Assembly: GCF_000382345.1 (NCBI RefSeq)
Contig: NZ_KB908130.1
Coordinates: forward strand, 1 to 35,579
Direction of reading: 5' to 3'
Origin: Massilia niastensis DSM 21313
GTDB lineage: Bacteria > Pseudomonadota > Gammaproteobacteria > Burkholderiales > Burkholderiaceae_D
Length of the DNA stretch: 35,579 nucleotides
Shown: positions 1 to 7,408 of the stretch, piece after piece
How positions within the stretch are numbered: position 1 is the stretch's first letter
How the letters are laid out: the number at the start of each line of letters is the position of its first letter
Program-made: the position numbers and the translations under genes
The notes under the pieces: generated by a model
The model's database searches: none
What the model saw: only the letters and a program-made list of their open reading frames with translations
Told to the model about the DNA's origin: nothing

Positions 1-129
1 AACGGCTACATCAACGAGTATCCGGTCGGCCGCCTGTGGCGCGACGCCAAGCTGTACGAGATCGGCGCCGGCACCAGCGAGATCCGCCGCATGCTGATCG
101 GCCGCGAGCTGTTCGGCGAGACGATGTAA
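1..129 (+). CDS. liuA: Isovaleryl-CoA dehydrogenase, C-terminal 42 residues (5' truncated by window edge)
   Basis: The reading frame is open from the first base to TAA at 127-129. The residues carry the acyl-CoA dehydrogenase C-terminal signature: NGYINEYPVGRLWRDAKLYE followed by IGAGTSEIRRMLIGREL. This ending closely matches isovaleryl-CoA dehydrogenases, the FAD enzymes that oxidise isovaleryl-CoA to 3-methylcrotonyl-CoA in leucine breakdown. In that family the catalytic Glu lies elsewhere, outside this fragment, so catalytic competence cannot be judged here. The assignment over other acyl-CoA dehydrogenases rests on the NGYINEYP...GAGTSEIRR pattern. It is supported by a methylcrotonyl-CoA carboxylase gene, the next pathway step, at the other end of the window. 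Confidence 0.85.
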   Translation, partial: NGYINEYPVGRLWRDAKLYEIGAGTSEIRRMLIGRELFGETM

Positions 130-142
130 GTCGGGCTGCCAG

Positions 143-170
143 CATCGTTGCCGCGAGCGCGGCAGCGATG
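143..170 (+). terminator. 12-bp hairpin between liuA and aceK, possible attenuator or terminator
   Basis: CATCGTTGCCGC (143-154) pairs with GCGGCAGCGATG (159-170) across a GAGC loop, with one T-G wobble. No T-tract follows, so it is not a classical intrinsic terminator. It may stabilise the upstream mRNA 3' end or dampen read-through into aceK. A TACAAT box at 179-184 could be a -10 element for aceK, but no convincing -35 lies at the right distance. Confidence 0.4.
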
Positions 171-217
171 CGATGCCCTACAATGTGCGCTGAACCGCAC
201 CACGCGCGAGACGAACG

Positions 218-2050
218 ATGACACAAGTTGCGTTCCCTAAACTGCTGTCTTCCCAGATCGCATTCGACATCGCGCGCACCATCCTCGATGGCTTCGACAA
301 GCATTACCGCCTGTTCCGCCAGGCCAGCCAGCAGGCCAAGCGCCATTTCGAGACGGCCAACTGGAACACCGCCCAGCAGGCGGCGCGCGAGCGCATCGGT
401 TACTACGACAAGCGCGTGCTCGAATGCGTGCACGTGCTGGAGGACGAGTACACCCCCGAGGAACTGACCGACCTCGTCTGGCGCGAAACCAAGCTGCACT
501 ACATCGGCCTGCTGTCCGGCCACAAGCGGCCCGAACTGGCCGAGACCTTCTTCAATTCGGTCAGCTGCCACATCCTGCACCGCACCTACTATCACAACGA
601 CTACATCTTCGTGCGCCCGGTGGTCTCGACCGAGTACCTGGAAACCGAAGAACTGCTGCCGACCTACCGCGTCTACTACCCGGCAAGCGACAGCCTGCGC
701 TTCGCCCTCAAGCGCATCGTGACCAATTTCCAGCTCGACGTACCGTTCGCCGACCTCGACCGCGACATCGGCTTCGTCGAGGCGCGCATGAGCGTCGTGT
801 TCGGGCTCGACAAGCGCGAGTCGAACCAGCAGCTGCACGTGCTGTCGAGCCTGTTTTTCCGCAACAAGGGCGCCTACATCGTGGGGCGCGCGATCAATGG
901 CGCGCGCGAATACCCGTTCGTGATCCCGGTCCTGTACGACCGCCGCGGCCAGCTGGTGCTCGACACCGTGCTGACCGACCAGGAACAGGTCGCGGTCCTG
1001 TTTTCGTTCACCCGCGCGTACTTCCTGGTAGACATGGAAGTGCCGTCCGCGTTCGTGCAATTCCTGCGCAGCCTGATGCCGCACAAGCCGCGCAGCGAGA
1101 TCTACACCATCCTGGGCCTGCAAAAGCAGGGCAAGACGCTGTTCTACCGCGACTTCCTGCAGCACCTGAAGCACAGTTCCGACCAGTTCCGCATCGCGCC
1201 CGGTATCCCGGGCCTGGTGATGCTGGTGTTCGAACTGCCGTCCTTCCCCTATGTGTTCAAGGTCATCAAGGACTTCTATCCGCCGCCCAAGGACACCACG
1301 CGCGCCCAGGTCAAGGAAAAGTACCTGCTGGTGAAGTACCACGACCGCGTCGGGCGCATGGCCGACACGCTCGAGTACTCGGACGTGGCCTTCCCGCTGG
1401 CCCGCTTCTCGGACGGGCTGCTGGACGAACTGCGGAAATCCGTCCCTTCGCTGGTCGAGATCGAGGGCGAACGCATCATCCTCCGGCACCTGTACATCGA
1501 GCGCCGCATGGTGCCGCTGAACATGTTCCTGACGAATGCCGAGCGCCAGGGCAAGGAAGACCTGGTCGAGCATGCCGTGATCGAATACGGCAATGCGATC
1601 AAGGACCTGATGGCCGCCAATATCTTCCCTGGCGACATGCTGTACAAGAACTTCGGCGTCACCCGCCACGGCCGCGTCGTGTTCTACGACTACGATGAAA
1701 TCGAGTACCTGACCGACTGCCAGTTCCGCGACATTCCCCAGGCGCGCAACGAGGAAGACGAGATGGCCTCGGAGCCCTGGTACCCGATCGGCAGGCATGA
1801 CGTGTTTCCGGAGCAGTTCGGCCGTTTCCTGCTCGGCAATGCAAAGATTCGGCAGTATTTCATGCAATACCATGCGGAGCTGTTGACGCGTGACTATTGG
1901 CAGTCCCACAAGGACCGCATCCTGGAAGGCGTCGTCGAAGACGTGTTCCCTTACCCCCAGCAGATCCGTTTCTGCAACCAGGCAAACCCCACCATGGCGA
2001 GTCATTCGCCATCCTCGTCCTATCTGATAAGGAATTTACACAATGAATGA
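218..2050 (+). CDS. aceK: Isocitrate dehydrogenase kinase/phosphatase AceK
   Basis: The 610-residue protein matches AceK along its length, slightly longer than the roughly 580 residues of the E. coli enzyme. AceK phosphorylates and dephosphorylates isocitrate dehydrogenase in the cytoplasm, steering isocitrate into the TCA cycle or the glyoxylate shunt. The N-terminal regulatory half includes the HRTYYHNDYIFVRP segment. The ATP-binding loop APGIPGLVM is at residues 327-335, followed by FPYVFKVIKD with the candidate ATP lysine at K348. A kinase-like C-lobe follows (VFYDYDEIEYLTDC). The last 20 or so residues, a Ser/Asn-rich tail, look like a lineage-specific extension. The ATG at 218 gives the family N-terminus. 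The 3' end overlaps the thiolase start by 8 nt. No aceA or aceB is adjacent; the link to acetyl-CoA-yielding genes is the context. Confidence 0.97.
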   Translation: MTQVAFPKLLSSQIAFDIARTILDGFDKHYRLFRQASQQAKRHFETANWNTAQQAARERIGYYDKRVLECVHVLEDEYTPEELTDLVWRETKLHYIGLLSGHKRPELAETFFNSVSCHILHRTYYHNDYIFVRPVVSTEYLETEELLPTYRVYYPASDSLRFALKRIVTNFQLDVPFADLDRDIGFVEARMSVVFGLDKRESNQQLHVLSSLFFRNKGAYIVGRAINGAREYPFVIPVLYDRRGQLVLDTVLTDQEQVAVLFSFTRAYFLVDMEVPSAFVQFLRSLMPHKPRSEIYTILGLQKQGKTLFYRDFLQHLKHSSDQFRIAPGIPGLVMLVFELPSFPYVFKVIKDFYPPPKDTTRAQVKEKYLLVKYHDRVGRMADTLEYSDVAFPLARFSDGLLDELRKSVPSLVEIEGERIILRHLYIERRMVPLNMFLTNAERQGKEDLVEHAVIEYGNAIKDLMAANIFPGDMLYKNFGVTRHGRVVFYDYDEIEYLTDCQFRDIPQARNEEDEMASEPWYPIGRHDVFPEQFGRFLLGNAKIRQYFMQYHAELLTRDYWQSHKDRILEGVVEDVFPYPQQIRFCNQANPTMASHSPSSSYLIRNLHNE

Positions 2051-3242
2051 TCCAGTCGTTATCGTCGGCGCCGCTCGTACCCCGATGGGCGCCTTCCAAG
2101 GCGATTTTTCCTCGAAAACGGCGAGCGATCTCGGCGCAGTGGCGATCAAGGCGGCGGTGGAACGCGCCGGCGTCGCCCCGGAAAGCGTCGAGCACGTCTA
2201 TTTCGGCAACTGCCTGATGGCCGGCCAGGGCCAGGCCCCGGCGCGCCAGGCGCTGATCAAGGCCGGCCTGCCGCTGTCGACCGGCGCCGTGACCCTGTCG
2301 AAGATGTGCGGCTCGGCGATGCAGAGCGCCATCTTCGCCCATGACACCCTGCTGGCCGGCAGCGCCGACATCGTCGTCGCGGGCGGCATGGAATCGATGA
2401 CCAACGCCCCCTACCTGATCCCGAAGGCGCGCGGCGGCTACCGCATCGGCCACGCGCCGATGTTCGACCACATGATGCTCGACGGCCTGGAAGACGCCTA
2501 CTCGCGCAACGAGAAGACCGGCGAAGGCCGCTCGATGGGCACCTTCGCCGAAGAGTGCGTGGCCACCTACCAGTTCACCCGCGAAGAGCAGGACGCCTTC
2601 GCGATCGAATCGGTCAAGCGCGCCCAGGCCGCCAACAACGAAGGCTGGTTCAGCTGGGAAGTGGCGCCGGTGTCGGTCGCCACCCGCACCGGCGAACTGG
2701 TGATCGAGAAGGACGAAGGTCCGCTGAAGGCCAAGGTCGACAAGATCCCGTCGCTCAAGCCGGCCTTCAAGAAGGACGGCACCGTGACCGCCGCCTCGTC
2801 GTCGTCGATCAACGACGGCGCCGCCGCGCTGGTCATGATGCGCGAATCGAAGGCGAAGGAACTGGGCCTGACCCCGATCGCCCGCGTGCTCGGCCACGCC
2901 ACCCACGCGCAGGAACCGAACCTGTTCACCACCGCCCCGATCGGCGCGATGCAGAAGCTGTTCAAGAAGACCGGCTGGACTGCTGCCGACGTCGACCTGT
3001 TCGAGATCAACGAAGCCTTCGCAGCGGTGCCGATGGCGGCCATGCGCGACCTCGGCATCCCGCACAACAAGGTCAACATCCACGGCGGCGCCTGCGCGCT
3101 GGGCCACCCGATCGGCGCCTCGGGCGCGCGCATCATCGTGACCCTGCTGGGCGCGCTCAAGCGCACCGGCGGCAAGCGCGGCGTGGCCTCGCTGTGCATC
3201 GGCGGCGGCGAAGCGACCGCGATGGCGATCGAGCTGGTGTAA
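2043..3242 (+). CDS. Acetyl-CoA C-acetyltransferase (type II thiolase)
   Basis: This 399-residue thiolase has all three catalytic elements: nucleophile Cys89 in LSKMCGSAMQS, His355 in GGACALGHPIGASGA, and Cys385 in SLCIGGGEATAM. The enzyme interconverts two acetyl-CoA with acetoacetyl-CoA, or cleaves 3-ketoacyl-CoA. In this setting it probably serves the acetoacetyl-CoA end of leucine or fatty-acid breakdown. The start codon lies inside aceK (ATGAATGA, 8-nt overlap), which suggests translational coupling. Which substrate it prefers (atoB, phaA or bktB-like) cannot be decided from sequence alone, so no symbol is given. Confidence 0.95.
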   Translation: MNDPVVIVGAARTPMGAFQGDFSSKTASDLGAVAIKAAVERAGVAPESVEHVYFGNCLMAGQGQAPARQALIKAGLPLSTGAVTLSKMCGSAMQSAIFAHDTLLAGSADIVVAGGMESMTNAPYLIPKARGGYRIGHAPMFDHMMLDGLEDAYSRNEKTGEGRSMGTFAEECVATYQFTREEQDAFAIESVKRAQAANNEGWFSWEVAPVSVATRTGELVIEKDEGPLKAKVDKIPSLKPAFKKDGTVTAASSSSINDGAAALVMMRESKAKELGLTPIARVLGHATHAQEPNLFTTAPIGAMQKLFKKTGWTAADVDLFEINEAFAAVPMAAMRDLGIPHNKVNIHGGACALGHPIGASGARIIVTLLGALKRTGGKRGVASLCIGGGEATAMAIELV

Positions 3243-3248
3243 TACGCT

Positions 3249-3268
3249 TGCCGGCGACCGTGCCGGCA
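3249..3268 (+). terminator. GC hairpin after thiolase gene
   Basis: TGCCGGC (3249-3255) and GCCGGCA (3262-3268) form a 7-bp stem with a 6-nt loop just after the thiolase stop. No strong T-run follows. It may act with the second hairpin at 3272-3300 as a partial terminator or mRNA stabiliser before the SDR gene. Confidence 0.4.
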
Positions 3269-3271
3269 TTC

Positions 3272-3300
3272 TAGGGTGGGCGGACAAGCTGCCCACCCTA
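3272..3300. repeat. Single REP-like palindrome (TAGGGTGGGC arms)
   Basis: TAGGGTGGGC (3272-3281) and GCCCACCCTA (3291-3300) are a perfect 10-bp inverted repeat around a 9-nt loop. The TAGGGTGG start matches the arms of the larger element at 5684-5794, so both probably belong to one dispersed REP-like family. It sits in the short gap between thiolase and SDR genes, a typical REP location. Confidence 0.6.
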
Positions 3301-3318
3301 CACGACAAGGAGCCTCTT

Positions 3319-3987
3319 ATGCCCACCGTTCTGATTCTCGGCGCATCGCGCGGCATCGGCCACGAGATGGTGCGCCAGTACCGCGCCGACGGCTGGCGCG
3401 TGATCGCCACCGCCCGCAAGCAGGAAGACTGCGCCGCCCTCGCGCAGATGGGCGCGGAGTCGCACCAGCTCGACGTGACCGAGGCCGATTCGATCGCGGC
3501 CCTGGGCTGGAGGCTCGACGATGAAAAGATCGATGCCGCCTGGCTGGTCGCCGGCGTGTACGGCCCGGGCCACTCGGGCTTTCCTACCGGGCCGGAATTC
3601 GACGCCGTCATGCACACCAACGTGCTGGCCGCGATGCGCCTGATCCCGGTCGTGGCGCCGCTGGTGGCGAGCGCCCACGGCAAGCTGGCCGTGCTGTCCT
3701 CGCGCATGGGCTCGATCGGCACGCGCTCCGCCACCGAAGGCACGCTGTACCGCGCCAGCAAGGCCGCGCTGAATTCGGTGCTGGCCGACGCCGCCATCAC
3801 CTGGGGCCCGCACGGCGCCACCTGCGTGGCCTTCCATCCGGGCTGGGTGCAGCCCGACATGGGCGGCAGCGGGGCCACCCTGACACCCGAACACAGCGTG
3901 GCCAGCCTGCGCGCCACGCTCGCCGGCCTGGACGCTTCGTCCAACGGCGCCTTCCTGAACCATGACGGCACGCCGATTCCCTGGTAG
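3319..3987 (+). CDS. Short-chain dehydrogenase/reductase (C-factor-like)
   Basis: The 222-residue protein is a classical SDR with a Rossmann fold. The cofactor loop GASRGIG is at residues 8-14. The catalytic YxxxK is Y144-K148 (LYRASKAALNS), preceded by the serine-containing VLSSRMGSIG strand. Arg11 and the ATARK segment after beta-2 may favour NADP(H), which is inference. An AAGGAG ribosome site at 3307-3312 supports the ATG at 3319. It lies between thiolase and acyl-CoA dehydrogenase genes on the same strand. A 3-hydroxyacyl-CoA role is possible, but its length and its ending (FLNHDGTPIPW) resemble C-factor/CsgA-like SDRs of unknown substrate. Confidence 0.85.
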   Translation: MPTVLILGASRGIGHEMVRQYRADGWRVIATARKQEDCAALAQMGAESHQLDVTEADSIAALGWRLDDEKIDAAWLVAGVYGPGHSGFPTGPEFDAVMHTNVLAAMRLIPVVAPLVASAHGKLAVLSSRMGSIGTRSATEGTLYRASKAALNSVLADAAITWGPHGATCVAFHPGWVQPDMGGSGATLTPEHSVASLRATLAGLDASSNGAFLNHDGTPIPW

Positions 3988-4026
3988 CCGGTTTGATTCA
4001 ATCATTAGATAAATAGACGAGACACG

Positions 4027-5154
4027 ATGATCCTGAACGAAGAACACCAGATGATCCGCGACGCCCTGCGCAGCTACGCGCAGGAGCGCCTGGCCCCGAA
4101 CGCCGCGCGCTGGGACCGCGACCACTACTTTCCCAAGGACGAACTGAAGGAGCTGGCGCAGCTGGGCGCCTTCGGCGTCGCGGTGCCGGAGCAGTACGGC
4201 GGCGCGGGCCTGGACTACGTGGCGCTGGCGCTGGTGCTCGAAGAGATCGCGGCCGGCGACGGCGGCACCTCGACCATCATCTCGGTGAACAACTGCCCGG
4301 TGTGCAGCATCGCCATGATGTATGCGAACGAGGAACAGAAGCAGCGCTGGCTGCGCCCGCTGGCCCAGGGCGAGCTGCTGGGCGCCTTCGCCCTCACCGA
4401 GCCGCACACCGGCAGCGACGCCTCGGCCCTGCGCACCACCGCGGTCCGCGACGGCGACGAGTACGTCCTCAACGGCACCAAGCAGTTCATCACCAGCGGC
4501 AAGTACGGCGACGTGGCGATCGTCATGGCCGTCACCGACAAGGCGGCCGGCAAGAAGGGCATCAGCGCCTTCTGGGTGCCGACCACCACCCCCGGCTACA
4601 TCGTCGCCGGCATCGAGCACAAGATGGGCCAGCATTCGTCGGACACCGCGCAGATCGTGTTCGAGAACTGCCGCATCCCGGCCGCGAACCTGATCGGCGA
4701 AGAAGGCATGGGCTACAAGATCGCCCTGTCGGGACTGGAAGGCGGCCGCATCGGCATCGCCTCGCAGTCGGTCGGCATGGCGCGCGCCGCCTATGAGGCC
4801 GCGCTGGCCTATGCGAAGGAGCGCGAGAGCTTCGGCAAGCCGATCTTCGAGCACCAGTCGGTCCAGTTCCGCCTGGCCGAGATGGCGATGAAGATCGAGG
4901 CGGCGCGCCAGCTGATCTGGCATGCGGCGGCGATGAAGGATGCCGGCCTGCCCTGCCTGAAGGAAGCCGCGATGGCCAAGCTGTTCGCCTCCGAGATGGC
5001 CGAACGCGTGGTGTCCGACGCCATGCAGGTGTTCGGCGGCTACGGCTACGTGGCCGACTTCCCGGTCGAGCGCATCTACCGCGACGTGCGCGTGTGCCAG
5101 ATCTACGAAGGCACCAGCGACATCCAGAAGATCCTGATCGCACGGGCGCTGTGA
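4027..5154 (+). CDS. Acyl-CoA dehydrogenase
   Basis: The 375-residue flavoprotein has the acyl-CoA dehydrogenase layout. An N-terminal helical domain (residues 1-115) is followed by the middle beta domain with AFALTEPHTGSDASALRTTA. The C-terminal helical domain carries SFGKPIFEHQSVQFRLAEMA and the terminal signature QIYEGTSDIQKILIARAL. The catalytic base is predicted to be Glu361 in IYEGTSD, the position used by short-chain and branched-chain enzymes. It oxidises an acyl-CoA to the trans-2-enoyl-CoA and passes electrons to ETF. Chain-length preference is not readable here; a short or branched substrate fits the neighbours. The stop overlaps the next gene's start by 1 nt (TGATG). Confidence 0.93.
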   Translation: MILNEEHQMIRDALRSYAQERLAPNAARWDRDHYFPKDELKELAQLGAFGVAVPEQYGGAGLDYVALALVLEEIAAGDGGTSTIISVNNCPVCSIAMMYANEEQKQRWLRPLAQGELLGAFALTEPHTGSDASALRTTAVRDGDEYVLNGTKQFITSGKYGDVAIVMAVTDKAAGKKGISAFWVPTTTPGYIVAGIEHKMGQHSSDTAQIVFENCRIPAANLIGEEGMGYKIALSGLEGGRIGIASQSVGMARAAYEAALAYAKERESFGKPIFEHQSVQFRLAEMAMKIEAARQLIWHAAAMKDAGLPCLKEAAMAKLFASEMAERVVSDAMQVFGGYGYVADFPVERIYRDVRVCQIYEGTSDIQKILIARAL

Positions 5155-5687
5155 TGGACATCCGCGCCGTCGCCATCGCCGACCTGGATGCCCTGTTCGC
5201 CTACCTGGGCGACCAGCTGGACGAAAACGGCAGGAACGGCATGCCGCTGTTCCAGCCGATGTCGCGTGCGGTCACGGGCGTTCCGGACGCGATGCGCGCC
5301 AGGTTCACGGCAGGGCTGGCCACCAAACTTGGTGAGCCCGGCTGGCGGCGCGCCTGGATCGCGGTCGACGCCGGCGGCGCGATCGCCGGCCACGTCGACC
5401 TGCGCGGCCGCGCGGACCCGGAGTCGGCGCACCGCGCCATCCTGGGCATGGGCGTGCATCGCGACCACCGGCGCGCCGGCCTGGGCGCCAGGCTGGTGGA
5501 AGCCGCCGTCGCATGGGCGCGCGAGACGCCGCCCTTGGCCTGGATCGACCTGGACGTCCTGTCGGCCAACCATGCCGCGCGTGCGCTCTACGCGCGCACC
5601 GGCTTCGTCCAGACCGGCGAGATCGAGGACCTGTACCGCATCGACGGCGAATCGCACGGCTCGGTCATGATGAGCCGCCGGTTGTAG
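5154..5687 (+). CDS. GNAT family N-acetyltransferase
   Basis: The 177-residue protein has the GNAT fold: motif A (ILGMGVHRDHRRAGLGARLV, with the acetyl-CoA pyrophosphate loop RRAGLG) and a C-terminal ARALYARTGFVQTGEIEDL segment typical of the family. The substrate is unknown; small-molecule or protein N-acetylation are both possible. The ATG at 5154 overlaps the acyl-CoA dehydrogenase stop (TGATG), implying coupled translation. Its TAG stop at 5685-5687 lies inside the first bases of the REP element at 5684-5794, so insertion of the repeat may have reset the C-terminus, which now ends MMSRRL. Confidence 0.88.
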   Translation: MDIRAVAIADLDALFAYLGDQLDENGRNGMPLFQPMSRAVTGVPDAMRARFTAGLATKLGEPGWRRAWIAVDAGGAIAGHVDLRGRADPESAHRAILGMGVHRDHRRAGLGARLVEAAVAWARETPPLAWIDLDVLSANHAARALYARTGFVQTGEIEDLYRIDGESHGSVMMSRRL

Positions 5688-5794
5688 GGTGGACGGCTTT
5701 GCCGTCCACGCGGAGATCGTTAGCGGCTCCGCTCCCGTGCGCGATGATCGTGCTGCCAACTATCAACGCGTGGACGGCGAGCCGTCCACCCTAC
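5684..5794. repeat. REPIN-like doublet of inverted REP sequences
   Basis: Two palindromic units face each other. The left unit is GTAGGGTGGACGGC-TTT-GCCGTCCACGCG and the right unit is CGCGTGGACGGC-GA-GCCGTCCACCCTAC, separated by about 50 bases. The whole 111-bp element is therefore a nested inverted repeat able to fold into a long hairpin, as REP doublets (REPINs) do. It lies between two convergent genes and supplies the stop of the GNAT gene and the last residues of the YciI-like gene. It may double as a bidirectional transcription terminator. No RAYT transposase lies in the window. Confidence 0.8.
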
Positions 5795-6185
5795 GCTGCA
5801 GCGCCACCGAATACGGATGCAGCGTGGCCTGCATCACGCCGGCCTGCACGGCCGGATCTTCCTGCATGAACTTGCGCGCGGCCGCTTCGTTCTCGGCCTC
5901 GAAGATCACCAGGCCGAAGGTCTTGTCGAGCGCTTCGGAGGTGCGCCCGGCCAGGATCACCTGCCCCTTGTCGGTAGCCTGCTTCAGGCGCTCGAAATGC
6001 TTCGAGGTCGCCTGCTTGTCCTTCTCGCTCCATTTCGCTTCGTCCTGCAGGTGCGGCGCCACGCGCAGCATGTAGAGGAACTGCTGGCGCTTGCCGGGCG
6101 CCGTGTGTTCCTGCGCCTGCGCCAGCGGCGCGGCGAGCAGCGCGCCCAGGACGGCGTTCAGCAGGCATGTGGTCAGCAGCTTCAT
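5763..6185 (-). CDS. Secreted YciI-like domain protein
   Basis: The 140-residue product has a signal peptide (MKLLTTCLLNAVLGALLAAP, then LAQAQ) followed by a YciI/ferredoxin-like alpha-beta domain (FLYMLRVAP ... FGLVIFEAENEAAARKFMQEDPAV ... HPYSVAL). The start at 6185 is chosen over an upstream in-frame start at 6221 because AAGGAG lies 7 nt before it and a clean signal peptide begins there. Function is unknown; periplasmic YciI-like proteins have no settled reaction. The final residues RVDGSPSTR are encoded by the right arm of the REP doublet, so the natural C-terminus was probably HPYSVAL plus a few residues. It lies 42 nt downstream of the L,D-carboxypeptidase gene and may be co-transcribed with it. 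Confidence 0.85.
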   Translation of the reverse strand: MKLLTTCLLNAVLGALLAAPLAQAQEHTAPGKRQQFLYMLRVAPHLQDEAKWSEKDKQATSKHFERLKQATDKGQVILAGRTSEALDKTFGLVIFEAENEAAARKFMQEDPAVQAGVMQATLHPYSVALQRRVDGSPSTR

Positions 6186-6227
6186 GGGTTTCTCCTTATT
6201 ATGATCGAGCAAGTATGCCACGAAGGC

Positions 6228-7289
6228 TCAGCTCACGGCCGCTTCGAGCAGGGTGACGGTCTGGCTTTCGGTGTCGAGGGTGGCCCTGATCCCCATCGGC
6301 AGGGTGAACTGGTTGCGGATATGGCCGATCGAGTAGCCCGTCACGGTCGGAATCGTCAGCGGCTTGAGGTGCAGGTCGAGCGTCTGGTCGAGCGTGAGCG
6401 AGATCTCCTCGTGCTCCGGTCCGCAGTTGTCGCAGATGCCGACCATCACGGCGGCGGCCTTCGAGAACCCGGAGGCCAGGTCGAGCTGGGTCATCCAGCG
6501 GTCGATCCGGTAGGGCGCCTCGTTGACCTCTTCCAGGAACAGGATGCTGCCGTGGATATCGGCGGCATACGGGGTGCCGGCCAGCGCGCTCACCAGGGAC
6601 AAATTCCCGCCCATCAGCGGGCCGGTCGCCACGCCCGAGGTCACGGTGCGGATGCCGTAGTGCGGCTCGCTCAGCGCGCGCTTCGCGTTGTCCGGGGACA
6701 TCGGGATCGTGTAGCTGGACTGCGGTTCGGTCAGCACCGCCATCATGTGCTCGCGCGAATAGTCCGACATCGTGGACGAGGCCACCGGGCCGTGGAAAGT
6801 CACCAGGCCGACCTTCTTATACATGGCCAAGTGCAGGGCCGTGATGTCCGAATAGCCGAGCAGGACCTTCGGGTTCCTGCGGATCAGCTCATAGTCGAGG
6901 TGGGCCAGCAGCGAGATGCAGCCGGAGCCGCCGCGGATCGGCCAGATGGCCTTGACCTCGGGGTCGGCGAACATCGCGTGCAGGTCGGCCAGGCGCTGCT
7001 GCACCGAGCCGCCGTAGTTGCCGTACACGGCGCGCAGGTAGGCGCCGGTCCTGACCCGGAAGCCGAGCGCTTCGATGTTGCGGACCGCCTTCTCGATCGC
7101 GCGGTCGGTGGTGTAGCCGCCCGGCGCGATCAGGCCGACGACGTCGCCCTGGCGCAGGCGTGGGGGTTTGATGAGCTGTTTCATGGGACGGGAGGGCGAA
7201 CGGCGCCGTGCCGCTGCGGCGACGCCCGGAAAGGTGGCGGATAAGGCGGCTGCGGCGAATGCGCCGAAGCCGCGCCTGCTGATGATCAT
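6228..7289 (-). CDS. S66 family L,D-carboxypeptidase (LdcA/MccF-like) with Tat-like leader
   Basis: Family S66 serine peptidases remove the terminal D-Ala from L,D-linked murein tetrapeptides (LdcA) or cleave related amide bonds (MccF). The nucleophile Ser147 is in LLGYSDITALHLA, an acidic residue is supplied by FLEEVNEAPYRID, and the catalytic His323 is in SIGHIRNQF. The N-terminal 35 residues begin MIISRRGFGAFAAAALSA, which resembles a twin-arginine export signal. Classical LdcA is cytoplasmic. An internal ATG at 7184 (MKQLIKPPRL) would give a 318-residue cytosolic protein; neither start has a clear ribosome site, so localisation is open. It sits downstream of a TonB receptor gene and an oligopeptide-binding protein gene on the same strand, which fits muropeptide processing. 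Confidence 0.88.
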   Translation of the reverse strand: MIISRRGFGAFAAAALSATFPGVAAAARRRSPSRPMKQLIKPPRLRQGDVVGLIAPGGYTTDRAIEKAVRNIEALGFRVRTGAYLRAVYGNYGGSVQQRLADLHAMFADPEVKAIWPIRGGSGCISLLAHLDYELIRRNPKVLLGYSDITALHLAMYKKVGLVTFHGPVASSTMSDYSREHMMAVLTEPQSSYTIPMSPDNAKRALSEPHYGIRTVTSGVATGPLMGGNLSLVSALAGTPYAADIHGSILFLEEVNEAPYRIDRWMTQLDLASGFSKAAAVMVGICDNCGPEHEEISLTLDQTLDLHLKPLTIPTVTGYSIGHIRNQFTLPMGIRATLDTESQTVTLLEAAVS

Positions 7290-7343
7290 GGTCGGCGTAC
7301 GTAGGATGCGTGGAAGCGGCGACGAATCACCGCTCCACCAATG

Positions 7344-7395
7344 AAAAACGGCCCGTGCCGGGAGGCCGCATGGTGCCTCCCGAGCGACGGGCCGT
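7344..7395 (-). terminator. Intrinsic terminator of the TonB receptor gene
   Basis: On the - strand ACGGCCCGT (7395-7387) and ACGGGCCGT (7356-7348) form an outer stem, GGGAGGC and GCCTCCC an inner stem, and a run of T's follows (7348-7344). This is a strong rho-independent terminator placed 14 nt after the receptor stop. It implies that the L,D-carboxypeptidase gene depends on read-through or on its own promoter in the remaining 54 bp. Confidence 0.85.
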
Positions 7396-7408
7396 CAAGT
7401 CCGGCAAA

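Noticed and set aside
179..184. TACAAT as an aceK promoter
   Set aside because: It is a good -10 match, but no acceptable -35 lies 16-18 bp upstream, so it is mentioned only as a possibility under the hairpin.
11..2005. Long open frame antisense to aceK
   Set aside because: It mirrors the codon pattern of aceK in GC-rich DNA, is rich in His, Arg, Val and Gln runs, and has no recognisable domain. aceK is unmistakable on the other strand.
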